From Caldilineaceae bacterium (lineage in GTDB: Bacteria; Chloroflexota; Anaerolineae; Caldilineales; Caldilineaceae): DNA of 31,960 bases. The stretch covers positions 1 to 31,960 of the forward strand of contig JAPKMW010000118.1 of NCBI GenBank assembly GCA_026645575.1, in the 5' to 3' direction. A program made the position numbers and the translations under genes. The notes under the pieces are model-generated. The model made no database searches. It was given only the letters and a program-made list of their open reading frames with translations, and was not told the DNA's origin. How positions within the stretch are numbered: position 1 is the first letter of the stretch; the number at the start of each line of letters is the position of its first letter. Of the stretch, positions 1 through 7,985 are shown piece by piece.

Positions 1-59
1 ATTCTACGTGAGCTAGTCACTTCTGTCAAATAGCGATGCTGATGTACTGGAAACAGCAG

Positions 60-87
60 TTGACAATCAACCACGAAGCACTACAAT
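60..87 (+). promoter_or_regulatory. Predicted sigma70-type promoter for the enolase-superfamily gene
   Basis: A perfect -35 box TTGACA (60-65) is followed after 16 bp by TACAAT (82-87), which matches 5 of 6 bases of the -10 consensus. Transcription would start near 94, leaving a leader of about 120 nt before the ATG at 215. That leader contains the long hairpin at 121-177. Seen in sequence; promoter activity is inferred. Confidence 0.6.
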
Positions 88-120
88 AAGGCATAACAAC
101 TTTTTCTGGAATCACAGTAA

Positions 121-177
121 CTACTAAGCCCGCTCGTAGCCGGCGTCCCCAACGTCGGCTACGAGCGGGCTTGGTAG
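121..177. repeat. Long inverted repeat (GCTCGTAGCC family), copy 1
   Basis: Arms 121-145 and 153-177 are complementary over 25 bp with two exceptions and a 7-nt loop. Both exceptions (125/173 and 143/155) are U-G or G-U pairs in a plus-strand transcript, so the RNA helix would be continuous. The core GCTCGTAGCC...GGCTACGAGC recurs at 22923-22970. It lies in the predicted 5' leader of the downstream gene. It could be a mobile palindromic element, an attenuator or an mRNA-stability hairpin; there is no T-run typical of an intrinsic terminator. Confidence 0.85.
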
Positions 178-214
178 CTACGAATCACACGGCATAACCG
201 AAAGTGAACCATCT

Positions 215-1351
215 ATGAAAATCACCGAAATCCGCACGCTCATCAGTTGGGCAGGTCTGCGCAACTGGGTTGTTGTCAAGGTGTTGACCGACAGCGATCT
301 CTACGGCTGGGGCGAGGCAACCCTGGAAGGCAAGGAGCCAACCGTCGAAGCTGCCGTCCATCAACTGGGCGAACAACTGATCGGCCACGATCCGCTGGCC
401 GTCGAACATCACTGGCAAGTACTCTATCGCCACGGCTTCTGGCGCAGCGGGGTTGTGCTCAATTCAGCATTGGCGGCGCTGGATCAGGCGCTGTGGGACA
501 TTCGGGGCAAAGCGTGGGGTGTCCCGGTCTACCGACTGCTGGGTGGGCCGACGCGCAACAAGCTTCGGCTCTACACCCATGTCGGCATCTACCAACCCCA
601 GTTGATGGTCGAAGATGCACTACGTGATGTGGCCGACGGCTACACCGCCATGAAGACCGGCGCCTGGGCTGGTGACGCCGCCCTGCCCGAAGCCGAGCGC
701 ATCGACGCCTTTGCCGAACGCATTGCCCTTTTGCGCAACACCGTTGGCCCCAAGATCGACATTATGGTCGATGATCATGGGCGGGGTCGTCCCTCCAGCG
801 CCGTGCGCTTGATGCAGGCGTTGGAGCCGTACAATCTCTTCTTCCTCGAAGAGCCGACCCAGCCCGATGACATTGAAGGCTTGGCCCGCATCCGCGCCGC
901 CGGCCCCAAGATGGATCTGGCAACGGGGGAACGGCTCTACTCCAAATGGGATTTTCGCACCCTGTTGGAGCAGCGGCTGGTCGATGTGATCCAGCCTGAT
1001 CTCTGTCACGCCGGGGGCATTAGCGAATGCAAGAAGATTGCGGCAATGGCCGAAGCGTACTATGTCAAGATTGCGCCCCACAACCCGCAAGGGCCGGTGG
1101 CGACGGCAGCGGCGGCCCATCTGGCAATGGCGATTCCCAACTTCCACATCTTGGAATATGTGCGCCAGGAACCCTATCGCGACCAGGCGTTACGGGAAGC
1201 ATGGGTGGTGGAAAACGGTCATCTCTTTGTGCCGGATCGTCCTGGTCTGGGGGTGGAATTGAATGAGGAAGTGCTGTTGGCCAGTCCACCCCGCTATCAC
1301 CGTGGGCCGCGCAACGCCTTCATGGCCGATGGCAGTGTTTTTGATGTCTAG
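215..1351 (+). CDS. Mandelate racemase/muconate lactonizing enzyme family protein, D-galactonate-dehydratase-like
   Basis: This 378-residue protein belongs to the enolase superfamily. Members abstract the alpha-proton of a sugar acid and eliminate water, giving a 2-keto-3-deoxy acid in the cytoplasm. The expected metal ligands are visible: D186 (in VDDHGR), E212 (in FLEEP) and E239 (in ATGER). The two histidines typical of the galactonate dehydratase branch are H188 and H289 (in APHNP), and the stretch QPDLCHAGGISE is also characteristic. The length matches DgoD-type enzymes. The start is the ATG at 215; no strong Shine-Dalgarno sequence is visible. The gene precedes an ABC importer and sugar hydrolases, which fits sugar-acid catabolism. 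The substrate cannot be read from sequence: galactonate, arabinonate and related aldonates are all possible. Confidence 0.88.
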   Translation: MKITEIRTLISWAGLRNWVVVKVLTDSDLYGWGEATLEGKEPTVEAAVHQLGEQLIGHDPLAVEHHWQVLYRHGFWRSGVVLNSALAALDQALWDIRGKAWGVPVYRLLGGPTRNKLRLYTHVGIYQPQLMVEDALRDVADGYTAMKTGAWAGDAALPEAERIDAFAERIALLRNTVGPKIDIMVDDHGRGRPSSAVRLMQALEPYNLFFLEEPTQPDDIEGLARIRAAGPKMDLATGERLYSKWDFRTLLEQRLVDVIQPDLCHAGGISECKKIAAMAEAYYVKIAPHNPQGPVATAAAAHLAMAIPNFHILEYVRQEPYRDQALREAWVVENGHLFVPDRPGLGVELNEEVLLASPPRYHRGPRNAFMADGSVFDV

Positions 1352-1385
1352 CTTCCAGTGCGCCGACCAGCAAAAAAAATCGACT

Positions 1386-1414
1386 TTGACATTTCGTGTT
1401 GGCTTTGTTACACT
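1386..1414 (+). promoter_or_regulatory. Predicted sigma70-type promoter for the ABC importer operon
   Basis: TTGACA (1386-1391), a 17-bp spacer, then TACACT (1409-1414, 4 of 6 consensus). It lies in the 323-bp gap between the dehydratase and the binding-protein gene and predicts a leader of about 250 nt. Nothing else gene-like was seen in this gap. Its other features are the palindrome at 1511-1530 and a 10-bp direct repeat, CCTGTTACCA, at 1453-1462 and 1535-1544. Confidence 0.55.
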
Positions 1415-1510
1415 GTGAGGGCTTTCAGCTTCCGCATTGCGTACGCTTTGGCCCTGTTACCAATTCAAACATTTTGACGCGGCCATGTTTCGGCGCACTT
1501 GCCCTACGGC

Positions 1511-1530
1511 TTGATCATCTGGCCGATCAA
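1511..1530. promoter_or_regulatory. Possible operator: 20-bp dyad upstream of the importer genes
   Basis: TTGATC (1511-1516) and GATCAA (1525-1530) form a perfect 6-bp dyad with an 8-bp spacer. Size and position (downstream of the predicted promoter, 145 bp before the binding-protein gene) would suit a dimeric sugar-responsive repressor. No regulator gene is present in the window, so the assignment is tentative. Confidence 0.3.
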
Positions 1531-1674
1531 TGCGCCTGTTACCAGAAAGGAAAAGTTTATCGTTACATAAGCCTTTGCCTTCCCTTTCCCCCATGCGATG
1601 CTCCCTACTGAGGTGTTCCAACAGCTTCAAATCTTTATACGTTTGCCTGACAATTTGTTCAAGGAAGAAGAGCT

Positions 1675-3609
1675 ATGAGGAAGAAACAGTTGTTCCTGGC
1701 CGTTATCGTCATTGTTACGCTACTGTTAAGCGCCTGTGCCGCGCCTCAAGCGCCCGCCACTGATGGCAGTGGCGCGGCTGCCCCAGCCCCTGCCGGCGGT
1801 GAAACGTTTGTCGGCACCCCCAGAAATGAAACCTTGATTCTGGACAATTTGGGCGGCGTGGTCAGTCGCCCCGATTTTTTCAACCCCTATGCACCCGGTG
1901 TGGATATGGGTCGCGGCTATCATGAACTCTGCTTGGATAACCTGTGGGAGATCAACACCGTCACCGGCGAGCAATATCCTTCGCTGGCAGCGGAGATGCC
2001 CAAGGCGCTCAATGACGACTACACCAGCTTTGAGATCAAGCTGCGTGAAGGCATTTTCTGGGATGATGGCGTGGAATTTACCGCCGATGATGTCGTCTTT
2101 ACCTTTGAACTGGGCATCAACAATGACAAGTTGCCCATTCATGGCTGGTCGATTGACTTCTTCAAATCGGTGACGGCAACCGACAAATATACGGTCGTGG
2201 TCGAAACGACCCGTCCGCAACCGCGCTTTGCCAAGGCGCTGGGTGCGACGATTTGGGACAACTCGCGCTTCTGGCCGGTGCCGAAACACAAGTGGGAAAA
2301 GGAAGATCCCACCACCTTCGCCGCCTTCCCGCCCACCTGTATTGCCCAATACAAGTACCACAGTCATGACCCGAACGGCAACTGGACGGTCTGGGCCTTG
2401 CGCGACGATTGGCAGAAGACCAGCGTCGGTATGATCACCGAGAAAGCCGGCCCGAAGTATGTGATGTGGAACTTTGTCGGCACCGAAGAGAAGCGCATTC
2501 TGGCCATGATCAACAACGACGTGGACATCCTGCAAGACATCACGCCGGAGTCGATGCAGGTGTTGATCGATAAGACGGACACGGTGCGCGCCTGGCACGC
2601 CGGCTTCCCCTACGCCGACTTTGATGACCCCTGCGAGCGCGGGATTGCCTTCAACAACTCGCAACCACCCTATGATCAGTGGCAGGTGCGTTGGGCTTTG
2701 GCGCTGGCAACGGATATTAAGAATGTGTCGCTTGGCACCTTTGCCGGTATGTTGCGCGTTTCGCCCTTAGGCGTGCCGCCGGTGGCTGCCGTGCAGAACA
2801 CCTATCACAAACCGCTGGTTGAACGGCTGTTGGCGCTGGAACTGCCCGATGGTTACAAACCCTTTGACCCGAACTTTGCCAAGGATATGGCCGAAATCTT
2901 CAACCAGCAAGGCATTGGGGGTGATCTGCCCACCAGCGAAGAAGAGTTGATCGATCTCTTTGGCGTCGGCTGGTGGAAGTATGATGTGGAACAGGCGGCC
3001 AAATTGTTGGAAAGCGTCGGCTTCACCCGCAATGGCGATGGCAAGTGGCTCCTACCTGACGGCACCCAATGGACGATTGCCATCAACGCCCCGGCGGACT
3101 TCGAGGTGCAATCGGGTCGTCTGGCCTTTGCCGTGGCCGATTCGTGGAGCAAGTTTGGTGTTGACACCACCGCCAATCCCATGACCGGCGGCTCCTTCTG
3201 GAACGCCAGCTCTACCGGCGAATACCAAGCCGGCTCCTACTGGCCCGGCTGTGCTATCGGTCCCGACATCTATCCCAATGTCAGCTACTGGCATCAGAAA
3301 TTCATTGTGGAGACCGGCACCCCAGCGCCTGGCAATCAGCACCGCCACAAGAGCGATGAGATGGCCCGCATCCTCGATGAATTGGAAAAGGTGACGACGG
3401 ACGATCCACAGAATGTGGAACTGAGCAAGGAGCTCCTGATGCAGATGGCGACCGAGATGCACTGGATCCCCATGTTCGGCACCTCCAAGTTCGTCCCGGT
3501 CAACGAGACCTATTTCACCAACTATCCCACCGCCGACAACTACTACGAAGGCCCGTGGTGGTGGTGGTCGAACTTTAAGTTTATTATTGCGAATATTCAG
3601 CCGAAGTAG
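1675..3609 (+). CDS. ABC importer substrate-binding lipoprotein, family 5 (Dpp/Opp type)
   Basis: This 644-residue extracytoplasmic solute-binding protein captures substrate for the permeases and ATPases that follow. The N-terminus is a lipoprotein signal: charged MRKK, a hydrophobic stretch, and an LSAC lipobox with the lipidated cysteine at residue 21. A low-complexity Ala/Pro linker follows. The family-5 motif WDDGVEFTADDVVFTFE is near residues 127-143. The length is somewhat above the usual 500-600 residues. A good ribosome site (AAGGAAG) precedes the ATG. In Chloroflexota and Thermotogae such proteins often bind oligosaccharides rather than peptides. The flanking sugar-acid and glycosidase genes point that way, but the ligand is unknown. 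Confidence 0.92.
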   Translation: MRKKQLFLAVIVIVTLLLSACAAPQAPATDGSGAAAPAPAGGETFVGTPRNETLILDNLGGVVSRPDFFNPYAPGVDMGRGYHELCLDNLWEINTVTGEQYPSLAAEMPKALNDDYTSFEIKLREGIFWDDGVEFTADDVVFTFELGINNDKLPIHGWSIDFFKSVTATDKYTVVVETTRPQPRFAKALGATIWDNSRFWPVPKHKWEKEDPTTFAAFPPTCIAQYKYHSHDPNGNWTVWALRDDWQKTSVGMITEKAGPKYVMWNFVGTEEKRILAMINNDVDILQDITPESMQVLIDKTDTVRAWHAGFPYADFDDPCERGIAFNNSQPPYDQWQVRWALALATDIKNVSLGTFAGMLRVSPLGVPPVAAVQNTYHKPLVERLLALELPDGYKPFDPNFAKDMAEIFNQQGIGGDLPTSEEELIDLFGVGWWKYDVEQAAKLLESVGFTRNGDGKWLLPDGTQWTIAINAPADFEVQSGRLAFAVADSWSKFGVDTTANPMTGGSFWNASSTGEYQAGSYWPGCAIGPDIYPNVSYWHQKFIVETGTPAPGNQHRHKSDEMARILDELEKVTTDDPQNVELSKELLMQMATEMHWIPMFGTSKFVPVNETYFTNYPTADNYYEGPWWWWSNFKFIIANIQPK

Positions 3610-3635
3610 TCCAGAGTCGCGTAGTCTAGAGTCGG
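3606..3635. repeat. GTAGTCCAGAGTCGC repeat family, tandem copy 1
   Basis: Two near-identical 15-bp units (3606-3620 and 3621-3635; 13 of 15 match) begin at the stop codon of the binding-protein gene. The span 3616-3635 matches the reverse complement of 26401-26420 at 18 of 20 positions, so this is a dispersed repeat rather than a chance duplication. Confidence 0.6.
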
Positions 3636-3722
3636 TTTGAAGCGAAGCGTCATTAGGTTATTAGTAACGCTGCTATTGTTTTGTGAAATAAGTCTTGATC
3701 AGTTTGGCTACTGCTTATAGAC

Positions 3723-3821
3723 GTGCTTTTGTCCCGTAGGGACGCTTGAGTTTAGGAGAGAAAAAGGAAGAAAAAAGATTCTCCTTCCCTAAACTCACCT
3801 GTCCCTACGGGACAAAAGCAC
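3723..3821. repeat. GTCCCGTAGGGAC long hairpin family, copy 1
   Basis: Arms 3723-3756 and 3788-3821 are complementary over 34 bp except for one block of three bases. Each arm contains the small palindrome GTCCC-GTA-GGGAC and the word TGAGTTTAG or its complement. The intervening 31 bases are purine-rich and then pyrimidine-rich. The same architecture, with the unpaired triplet at the same position, recurs at 13023-13113. It lies in the 305-bp gap between binding protein and first permease, which otherwise shows only the 15-bp repeat at 3606-3635. Confidence 0.85.
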
Positions 3822-3914
3822 ATGTCGGTCGGCATAAACCAACCCGTTACGACTTTGTTGACAAAACGCTACGCGACCATTCGACCATGCGACTTCCTGC
3901 CAAAGGAGTAATCC

Positions 3915-4913
3915 ATGCAATTCGTCCGCTTCCTGCTCACCCGCATCTTCACCTATCTGCTCGTAGTCTGGCTGGGGATTACGATTGTCTTTTTTGTGCC
4001 GCGCTTTATTCCGGGCAACCCGGTGGAGGCGATGTTGGGCAAGTTGATGGCGCAGGGGACGACGATGGAGCCGCAACTGGTGGAGTCGATGCGCCAGACG
4101 ATGACCCAGTTGTTTGGGTTAGAAGGGACGCTTTGGGAGCAGTATACAGCGTTTCTCAAGCGGGTGGTGTTGACCCAGGATTTTGGCCCTTCGCTCTCCT
4201 ATTACCCGACGCCGGTGAGCATGTTGATCGCGCAGAAGCTGCCCTGGTCGCTGGGGTTGATGTTGACGGCGTTGCTAACCAGTTGGTCTTTGGGCAATTT
4301 AATTGGGCTGTTGGCCGGTTATCACAACAGCAAAACGGTCTCGAAGATCATTGAAACGGTGGCGATGATCATCTACCCGGTGCCCTATTATATTTTCGCC
4401 CTCTTGCTGGTCATTCTCTTTGCCTACATTTGGCCGGTCTTTCCCTTTGTCTTTCAGGTGAGCGGCGAGCCAGGCACCTGGCCCTGGTTCCGCAGCGTGG
4501 CCTATAACTCCTTCCTGCCCTTGATGGCGATTGTCACCGTCAACCTGGGCTGGTGGATCATCAGCATGAAAGCGATGGCGATTGACACCAAAGAAGAAGA
4601 TTTTGTCCACTATGCCCGCTTCCGCGGTGTCGATGACAGCAAGGTGATGATTAGCTATGTGGCGCGCACCGCCGTGCTGCCCCAGATCACCGTCCTCGGC
4701 CTGAGCATCGGCGGCGTCTTTGGCGGGTCGCTCATCACCGAAATTCTCTTTGGCTACCCCGGCATCGGCACTCTAGTCTACAAGGCGATCATCGGCACCG
4801 ACTATAATCTAATTATGGGGGCGATCAGTCTCTCCATCATCGCCGTCGCGACGGCTACCCTGGTGCTGGATCTAGTCTATCCCTTTATCGACCCGCGGAT
4901 TCGATATAAGTGA
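3915..4913 (+). CDS. ABC importer permease, DppB/OppB type
   Basis: This 332-residue inner-membrane protein is one half of the transport channel. It starts with the classic sequence of this family (one TM helix, then the VPRFIPGNPVEAML segment) and carries several further hydrophobic segments. The cytoplasmic EAA loop that contacts the ATPase is in the C-terminal part (RFRGVDDSKVMISYVARTA, then ending in FGYPGIGTL). A strong ribosome site, AAAGGAG, precedes the ATG. The normal partner permease does not follow directly: a small kinase gene is interposed. The stop codon at 4911-4913 overlaps an ATG at 4913. Confidence 0.93.
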   Translation: MQFVRFLLTRIFTYLLVVWLGITIVFFVPRFIPGNPVEAMLGKLMAQGTTMEPQLVESMRQTMTQLFGLEGTLWEQYTAFLKRVVLTQDFGPSLSYYPTPVSMLIAQKLPWSLGLMLTALLTSWSLGNLIGLLAGYHNSKTVSKIIETVAMIIYPVPYYIFALLLVILFAYIWPVFPFVFQVSGEPGTWPWFRSVAYNSFLPLMAIVTVNLGWWIISMKAMAIDTKEEDFVHYARFRGVDDSKVMISYVARTAVLPQITVLGLSIGGVFGGSLITEILFGYPGIGTLVYKAIIGTDYNLIMGAISLSIIAVATATLVLDLVYPFIDPRIRYK

Positions 4914-4951
4914 TGTTCGGTTGTTCATATTGCACTACCGGAATAATAGAC

Positions 4952-5419
4952 ATGGCCACTCTCCATTTGATGGTTGGGCTTCCTTGTTCAGGGAAAACAA
5001 CGCTAGCACAAAAGCTCGAATATGAACTGCCGGCGCTTCGATTGAACACTGATGAGTGGCACATACGCCTCTTTGGTCAAGATGCAGAAGATCCAGAACA
5101 CGATGCTCGGCATAGCCTAATCGAGACTATACTCTGGAACATGGCTAGTAGGGTGCTGGAATTGGGAACGAATGTTATCCTCGATTTCGGTTTTTGGACA
5201 CGAGAAGAACGCGAAGATTATCGGTCGCGTGCGAAGCAACTTGGCGCTAGTAGCGAAGTACACTTTCTTGATGTGTCGGAGGAGGAATTGCTTCGGCGGT
5301 TGGCACTAAGAAATGCACAACGTTCGCCAACAGCTTTTTATATCCCTGAAGCGATGATGCAACCCTGGATTGCGGTCTTCCAGAAACCGACACTCGACGA
5401 ACTAGAACGCAGAGAATAA
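4952..5419 (+). CDS. Small P-loop ATP-binding kinase (AAA_33/zeta-like), inserted in the ABC operon
   Basis: A 155-residue protein with an N-terminal Walker A loop (GLPCSGKTT, residues 9-17), a downstream LNTDEW segment and an ILDFGFWTREERE stretch. These are typical of the AAA_33 family of small kinases, which includes zeta-like and gluconate-kinase-like proteins acting on small molecules or antibiotics. The start used here is the ATG at 4952, which leaves the P-loop at the usual distance from the N-terminus. An ATG at 4913, overlapping the permease stop (TGATG), would add 13 residues and permit translational coupling. The base composition looks more AT-rich than its neighbours, suggesting late insertion. 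No antitoxin gene is adjacent, so a toxin role is not supported. Substrate unknown. Confidence 0.75.
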   Translation: MATLHLMVGLPCSGKTTLAQKLEYELPALRLNTDEWHIRLFGQDAEDPEHDARHSLIETILWNMASRVLELGTNVILDFGFWTREEREDYRSRAKQLGASSEVHFLDVSEEELLRRLALRNAQRSPTAFYIPEAMMQPWIAVFQKPTLDELERRE

Positions 5420-5488
5420 ATGAAGCTTGGTGGTGGCAAATGGAACGAACATATGGGCCATGGAACTTTTAGCAACTTGAGGTAAATC

Positions 5489-6316
5489 ATGCGTTTGATC
5501 AAACCACGGCTGGTGGTCGGCATCATCCTGGTGGCGATTTTTCTGATTTTGGGGTTGGTGGTGCCGCCTTTTGCGCCCGAAGACCCGACCGGGTGGAATA
5601 CCTATATTCGCAACTTGCCGCCCAGTTCGATCCACTACATGGGGACGAATAACCTGGGGCAGGATATTTTCTGGCTGCTCACCTGGTCGATCCGCAATTC
5701 GTTGTGGATTGGGCTGGGGGTGGCGGCGTTGGCGACCTTGATCGGGGTGCTGGTGGGGCTGCTCTCCGGTTTTATTGGCGGTGCGGTGGATCGCACGCTG
5801 ACCTTGATCATGGACATTGTGATCGCCGTACCGTCACTGCCGATCCTGATTCTGCTCTCGGCATTGCTGGGGGGGAAGAGTTCACTGTTGATCATTGCCG
5901 GGGTGCTGGTCATCTTTAACTGGCCGTGGCCGGGACGACAGGCGCGGGCAATGGCGCTCAGTTTGCGCGAACGAGAGTTCATTAATGTCGCCCAGGCGTC
6001 GGGGGAAAGTACGCTCAAAATTGTCGTGGTCGAGATTATGCCCTTTGTGTTGGGCTGGGCGTTGGCGAACTTTATCAACACCATTCTGGTCGCCATCTCG
6101 GCGGAATCGGGCTTGGCGATCATCGGCCTCTCCAGCCTGAAAGATGCGACCCTTGGCACCATGATCTACTGGGCCATGCAACACCAGGCGCTGCTGCTGG
6201 AAAAGTGGCTCTGGATTTTGTCGCCGATCTTCTCGATTATGTTGCTCTTTATCGGGCTGTTTCTGGTCTCCACCGGCTGGTCTGATTACTTTGCCACACG
6301 CAGAGGGCGCCAATGA
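5489..6316 (+). CDS. ABC importer permease, DppC/OppC type
   Basis: This 275-residue inner-membrane permease pairs with the DppB-type protein encoded 0.6 kb upstream. The N-terminus (one TM helix, then a periplasmic stretch with HYMGTNNLGQDIF) matches the DppC family, where the GTDxxGRD motif is usual. Several further TM helices follow, and the EAA coupling loop (REREFINVAQASGES) is present. The start is supported by GAGG just upstream. Its final bases ATGA (6313-6316) overlap the start of the ATPase gene, so the two are translationally coupled. The 69-bp gap before it holds nothing recognisable. Confidence 0.92.
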   Translation: MRLIKPRLVVGIILVAIFLILGLVVPPFAPEDPTGWNTYIRNLPPSSIHYMGTNNLGQDIFWLLTWSIRNSLWIGLGVAALATLIGVLVGLLSGFIGGAVDRTLTLIMDIVIAVPSLPILILLSALLGGKSSLLIIAGVLVIFNWPWPGRQARAMALSLREREFINVAQASGESTLKIVVVEIMPFVLGWALANFINTILVAISAESGLAIIGLSSLKDATLGTMIYWAMQHQALLLEKWLWILSPIFSIMLLFIGLFLVSTGWSDYFATRRGRQ

Positions 6317-7308
6317 TCCGCATTAAAAATGTCAGTTTGTTTTATGATACGGTCCAGGGGACGGTCAAAGCTGTCGAAGATGTCTCCTTTGACATTTATG
6401 ACGGCGAAATTGTGGGCGTGGCCGGCGAGTCGGGCTGTGGCAAAACCACCCTGATGAAGGGAATTTACGGCAATGTCGAGCGGCCTATGTATTTCGCCAA
6501 CGGCTCCATTGAACTGGAGGTCGAAGAGAACGGCCAACGCACGGTGATCCCCAACGCCGATTTTCATCGCTACTGGTGGAAGCATCTCTCCTATATTCCC
6601 CAGGCGTCAATGAGCGTGATGAACCCGGTGGTGCGGATCAAGGATCAATTTCTCGATTCCTACTCGCTGCAAGAGGTGCGCAACTATGGCAAGAAGGTGC
6701 TGTTGGAGTCAATGGCGGCCTATCTGCAAGAGTTGGAGTTGCCGGCTGATGTTCTCAATGCCTATCCCCACCAGTTGAGCGGCGGGATGCGCCAACGGGT
6801 GATTGTGGCGCTGGCGACCTTTATCCAACCCAAGTTTGTGCTGGCCGATGAGCCGACGACGGCGCTGGATGTGGTGGTGCAACGGGGCATTTTGACCATG
6901 TTGCGCAACTTGCAGAAAAAGCTCAACAACACCTTTGTCATGGTCTCCCACGACATGGGGGTCCATTACCAGATCACCGACCGCATGGTGATCATGTATG
7001 CCGGCAAGGTGGTCGAGATTGCGCGCACCGATGTTCTCTTTGACAACCCGCAGCATCCATACACCGAAATGTTGATTCGCTCGTTGCCCCGCTTGGGTGA
7101 TGACACCCAACGCACCGGTATCAGCGGCCGCCCGCCCAGCCTGTTGAACCCACCCCAAGGCTGCCGCTTCGCCGACCGCTGCTATCTAGCCGACGCTGGT
7201 TGTCGTCAGGTGCAACCACCCTTGATTGAACTCCAACCGGGCCATTGGGTGGCCTGTATCAAACGGGAAGCGACGACTTGGTCGCCGTCACCCACAGCAA
7301 AAGAATGA
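6313..7308 (+). CDS. ABC importer ATP-binding protein, DppD/OppD type
   Basis: A 331-residue ATPase that powers the importer at the cytoplasmic face. Walker A is GESGCGKTT (38-46), the ABC signature is LSGGMRQR (155-162), and Walker B is FVLADE (175-180), followed by a TTALD D-loop and the switch histidine in MVSHDM. The C-terminal oligopeptide/dipeptide transporter extension with clustered cysteines (RFADRC...GCRQV) is present, which separates this family from other importers. It overlaps the permease gene by 4 bp and is followed 7 bp later by an aldolase gene instead of its usual partner ATPase. Confidence 0.94.
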   Translation: MIRIKNVSLFYDTVQGTVKAVEDVSFDIYDGEIVGVAGESGCGKTTLMKGIYGNVERPMYFANGSIELEVEENGQRTVIPNADFHRYWWKHLSYIPQASMSVMNPVVRIKDQFLDSYSLQEVRNYGKKVLLESMAAYLQELELPADVLNAYPHQLSGGMRQRVIVALATFIQPKFVLADEPTTALDVVVQRGILTMLRNLQKKLNNTFVMVSHDMGVHYQITDRMVIMYAGKVVEIARTDVLFDNPQHPYTEMLIRSLPRLGDDTQRTGISGRPPSLLNPPQGCRFADRCYLADAGCRQVQPPLIELQPGHWVACIKREATTWSPSPTAKE

Positions 7309-7315
7309 AAAACTT

Positions 7316-7942
7316 ATGGACGGTGTTTCATTAGCATTACGAAATGATGTGATTCGCTTTAGCAAAGAAGCGGCGGTGCGTGGGCTGGTGCCCAATACGC
7401 AAGGGAATGTCAGCGTGCGCGACCCTCAAACTGGCTTGATCGCCATTACGCCGCACGATCTCTCTTATGAAGGTATGTCGCCGGATGATCTGTCCATTGT
7501 TGATGTCAACGGGCAGCAAGTGGCAGGGCCACATGAGCCATCTTACGAGACGCCGGTGCATTGTGTGGTCTATCAGCAGCGGCCCGATGTCTTTGCCATC
7601 ATCCACACGGAGCCGATCTATGTCAACACCTTGGGTGCGCTGGGCAAGTCGATTGAACCGGTGGTGGCTTGTCTGTTGACCAATCTGGGCGGGCCAGTGC
7701 CGGTGATGCCCTTTTTGTTGAGCGGTTCGGAACACTTTGGCAACGAAATGATGAAGGTGTTGCAAGGGGGAGCCGGCATCATCTGGGCCAATCATGGCTT
7801 GCTGACGGTGGGGCGCACGGTGGAGGAAGCCTTTCGCCGCACCGTGATCTGTGAACACACGGCGCACATCTATTACAACGCCCTACTCTACGGCCAACCA
7901 ACGCTGGTGGCGAGTGACCAAATTGGAAAAATTGTGGGCTGA
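7316..7942 (+). CDS. Class II aldolase/adducin family protein (fuculose-phosphate-aldolase-like)
   Basis: A 208-residue protein of the fold of L-fuculose-1-phosphate and L-ribulose-5-phosphate enzymes, which act on phosphorylated ketoses in the cytoplasm. NTQGNVSVR (27-35) is the phosphate/substrate loop. E78 (PSYETPVH) aligns with the catalytic glutamate of E. coli FucA. H97 and H160 (NHGLLT) align with two of its zinc ligands. The third ligand, His in the HNH motif of FucA, is Glu99 here (HTEPIY). I chose the ATG at 7316 because an in-frame start further up (7226) would lie inside the ATPase gene. It sits between the two ATPase genes. FucA-type enzymes can also cleave D-ribulose-1-phosphate in D-arabinose breakdown, which may link it to the GH172 genes downstream (inference). 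Confidence 0.82.
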   Translation: MDGVSLALRNDVIRFSKEAAVRGLVPNTQGNVSVRDPQTGLIAITPHDLSYEGMSPDDLSIVDVNGQQVAGPHEPSYETPVHCVVYQQRPDVFAIIHTEPIYVNTLGALGKSIEPVVACLLTNLGGPVPVMPFLLSGSEHFGNEMMKVLQGGAGIIWANHGLLTVGRTVEEAFRRTVICEHTAHIYYNALLYGQPTLVASDQIGKIVG

Positions 7943-7985
7943 TCGTGACAAGGTGACAGGATGCTGGGTATAGGGATAAAGTAGC

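Noticed and set aside
620..1147. Minus-strand open frame of 175 codons inside the dehydratase gene, and similar long antisense frames elsewhere (1726-2664, 10613-11422)
   Set aside because: They are antisense shadows of clear enzyme genes, show no family resemblance and lack ribosome sites.
3858..3885. TTGACA at 3858-3863 as promoter of the permease genes
   Set aside because: No acceptable -10 sequence occurs 16-18 bp downstream; the region reads TTCGACC.
4913..5419. Zeta-type toxin of a toxin-antitoxin pair
   Set aside because: The P-loop kinase has no adjacent small antitoxin gene; both neighbours are ABC permeases. A general small kinase is the safer call.
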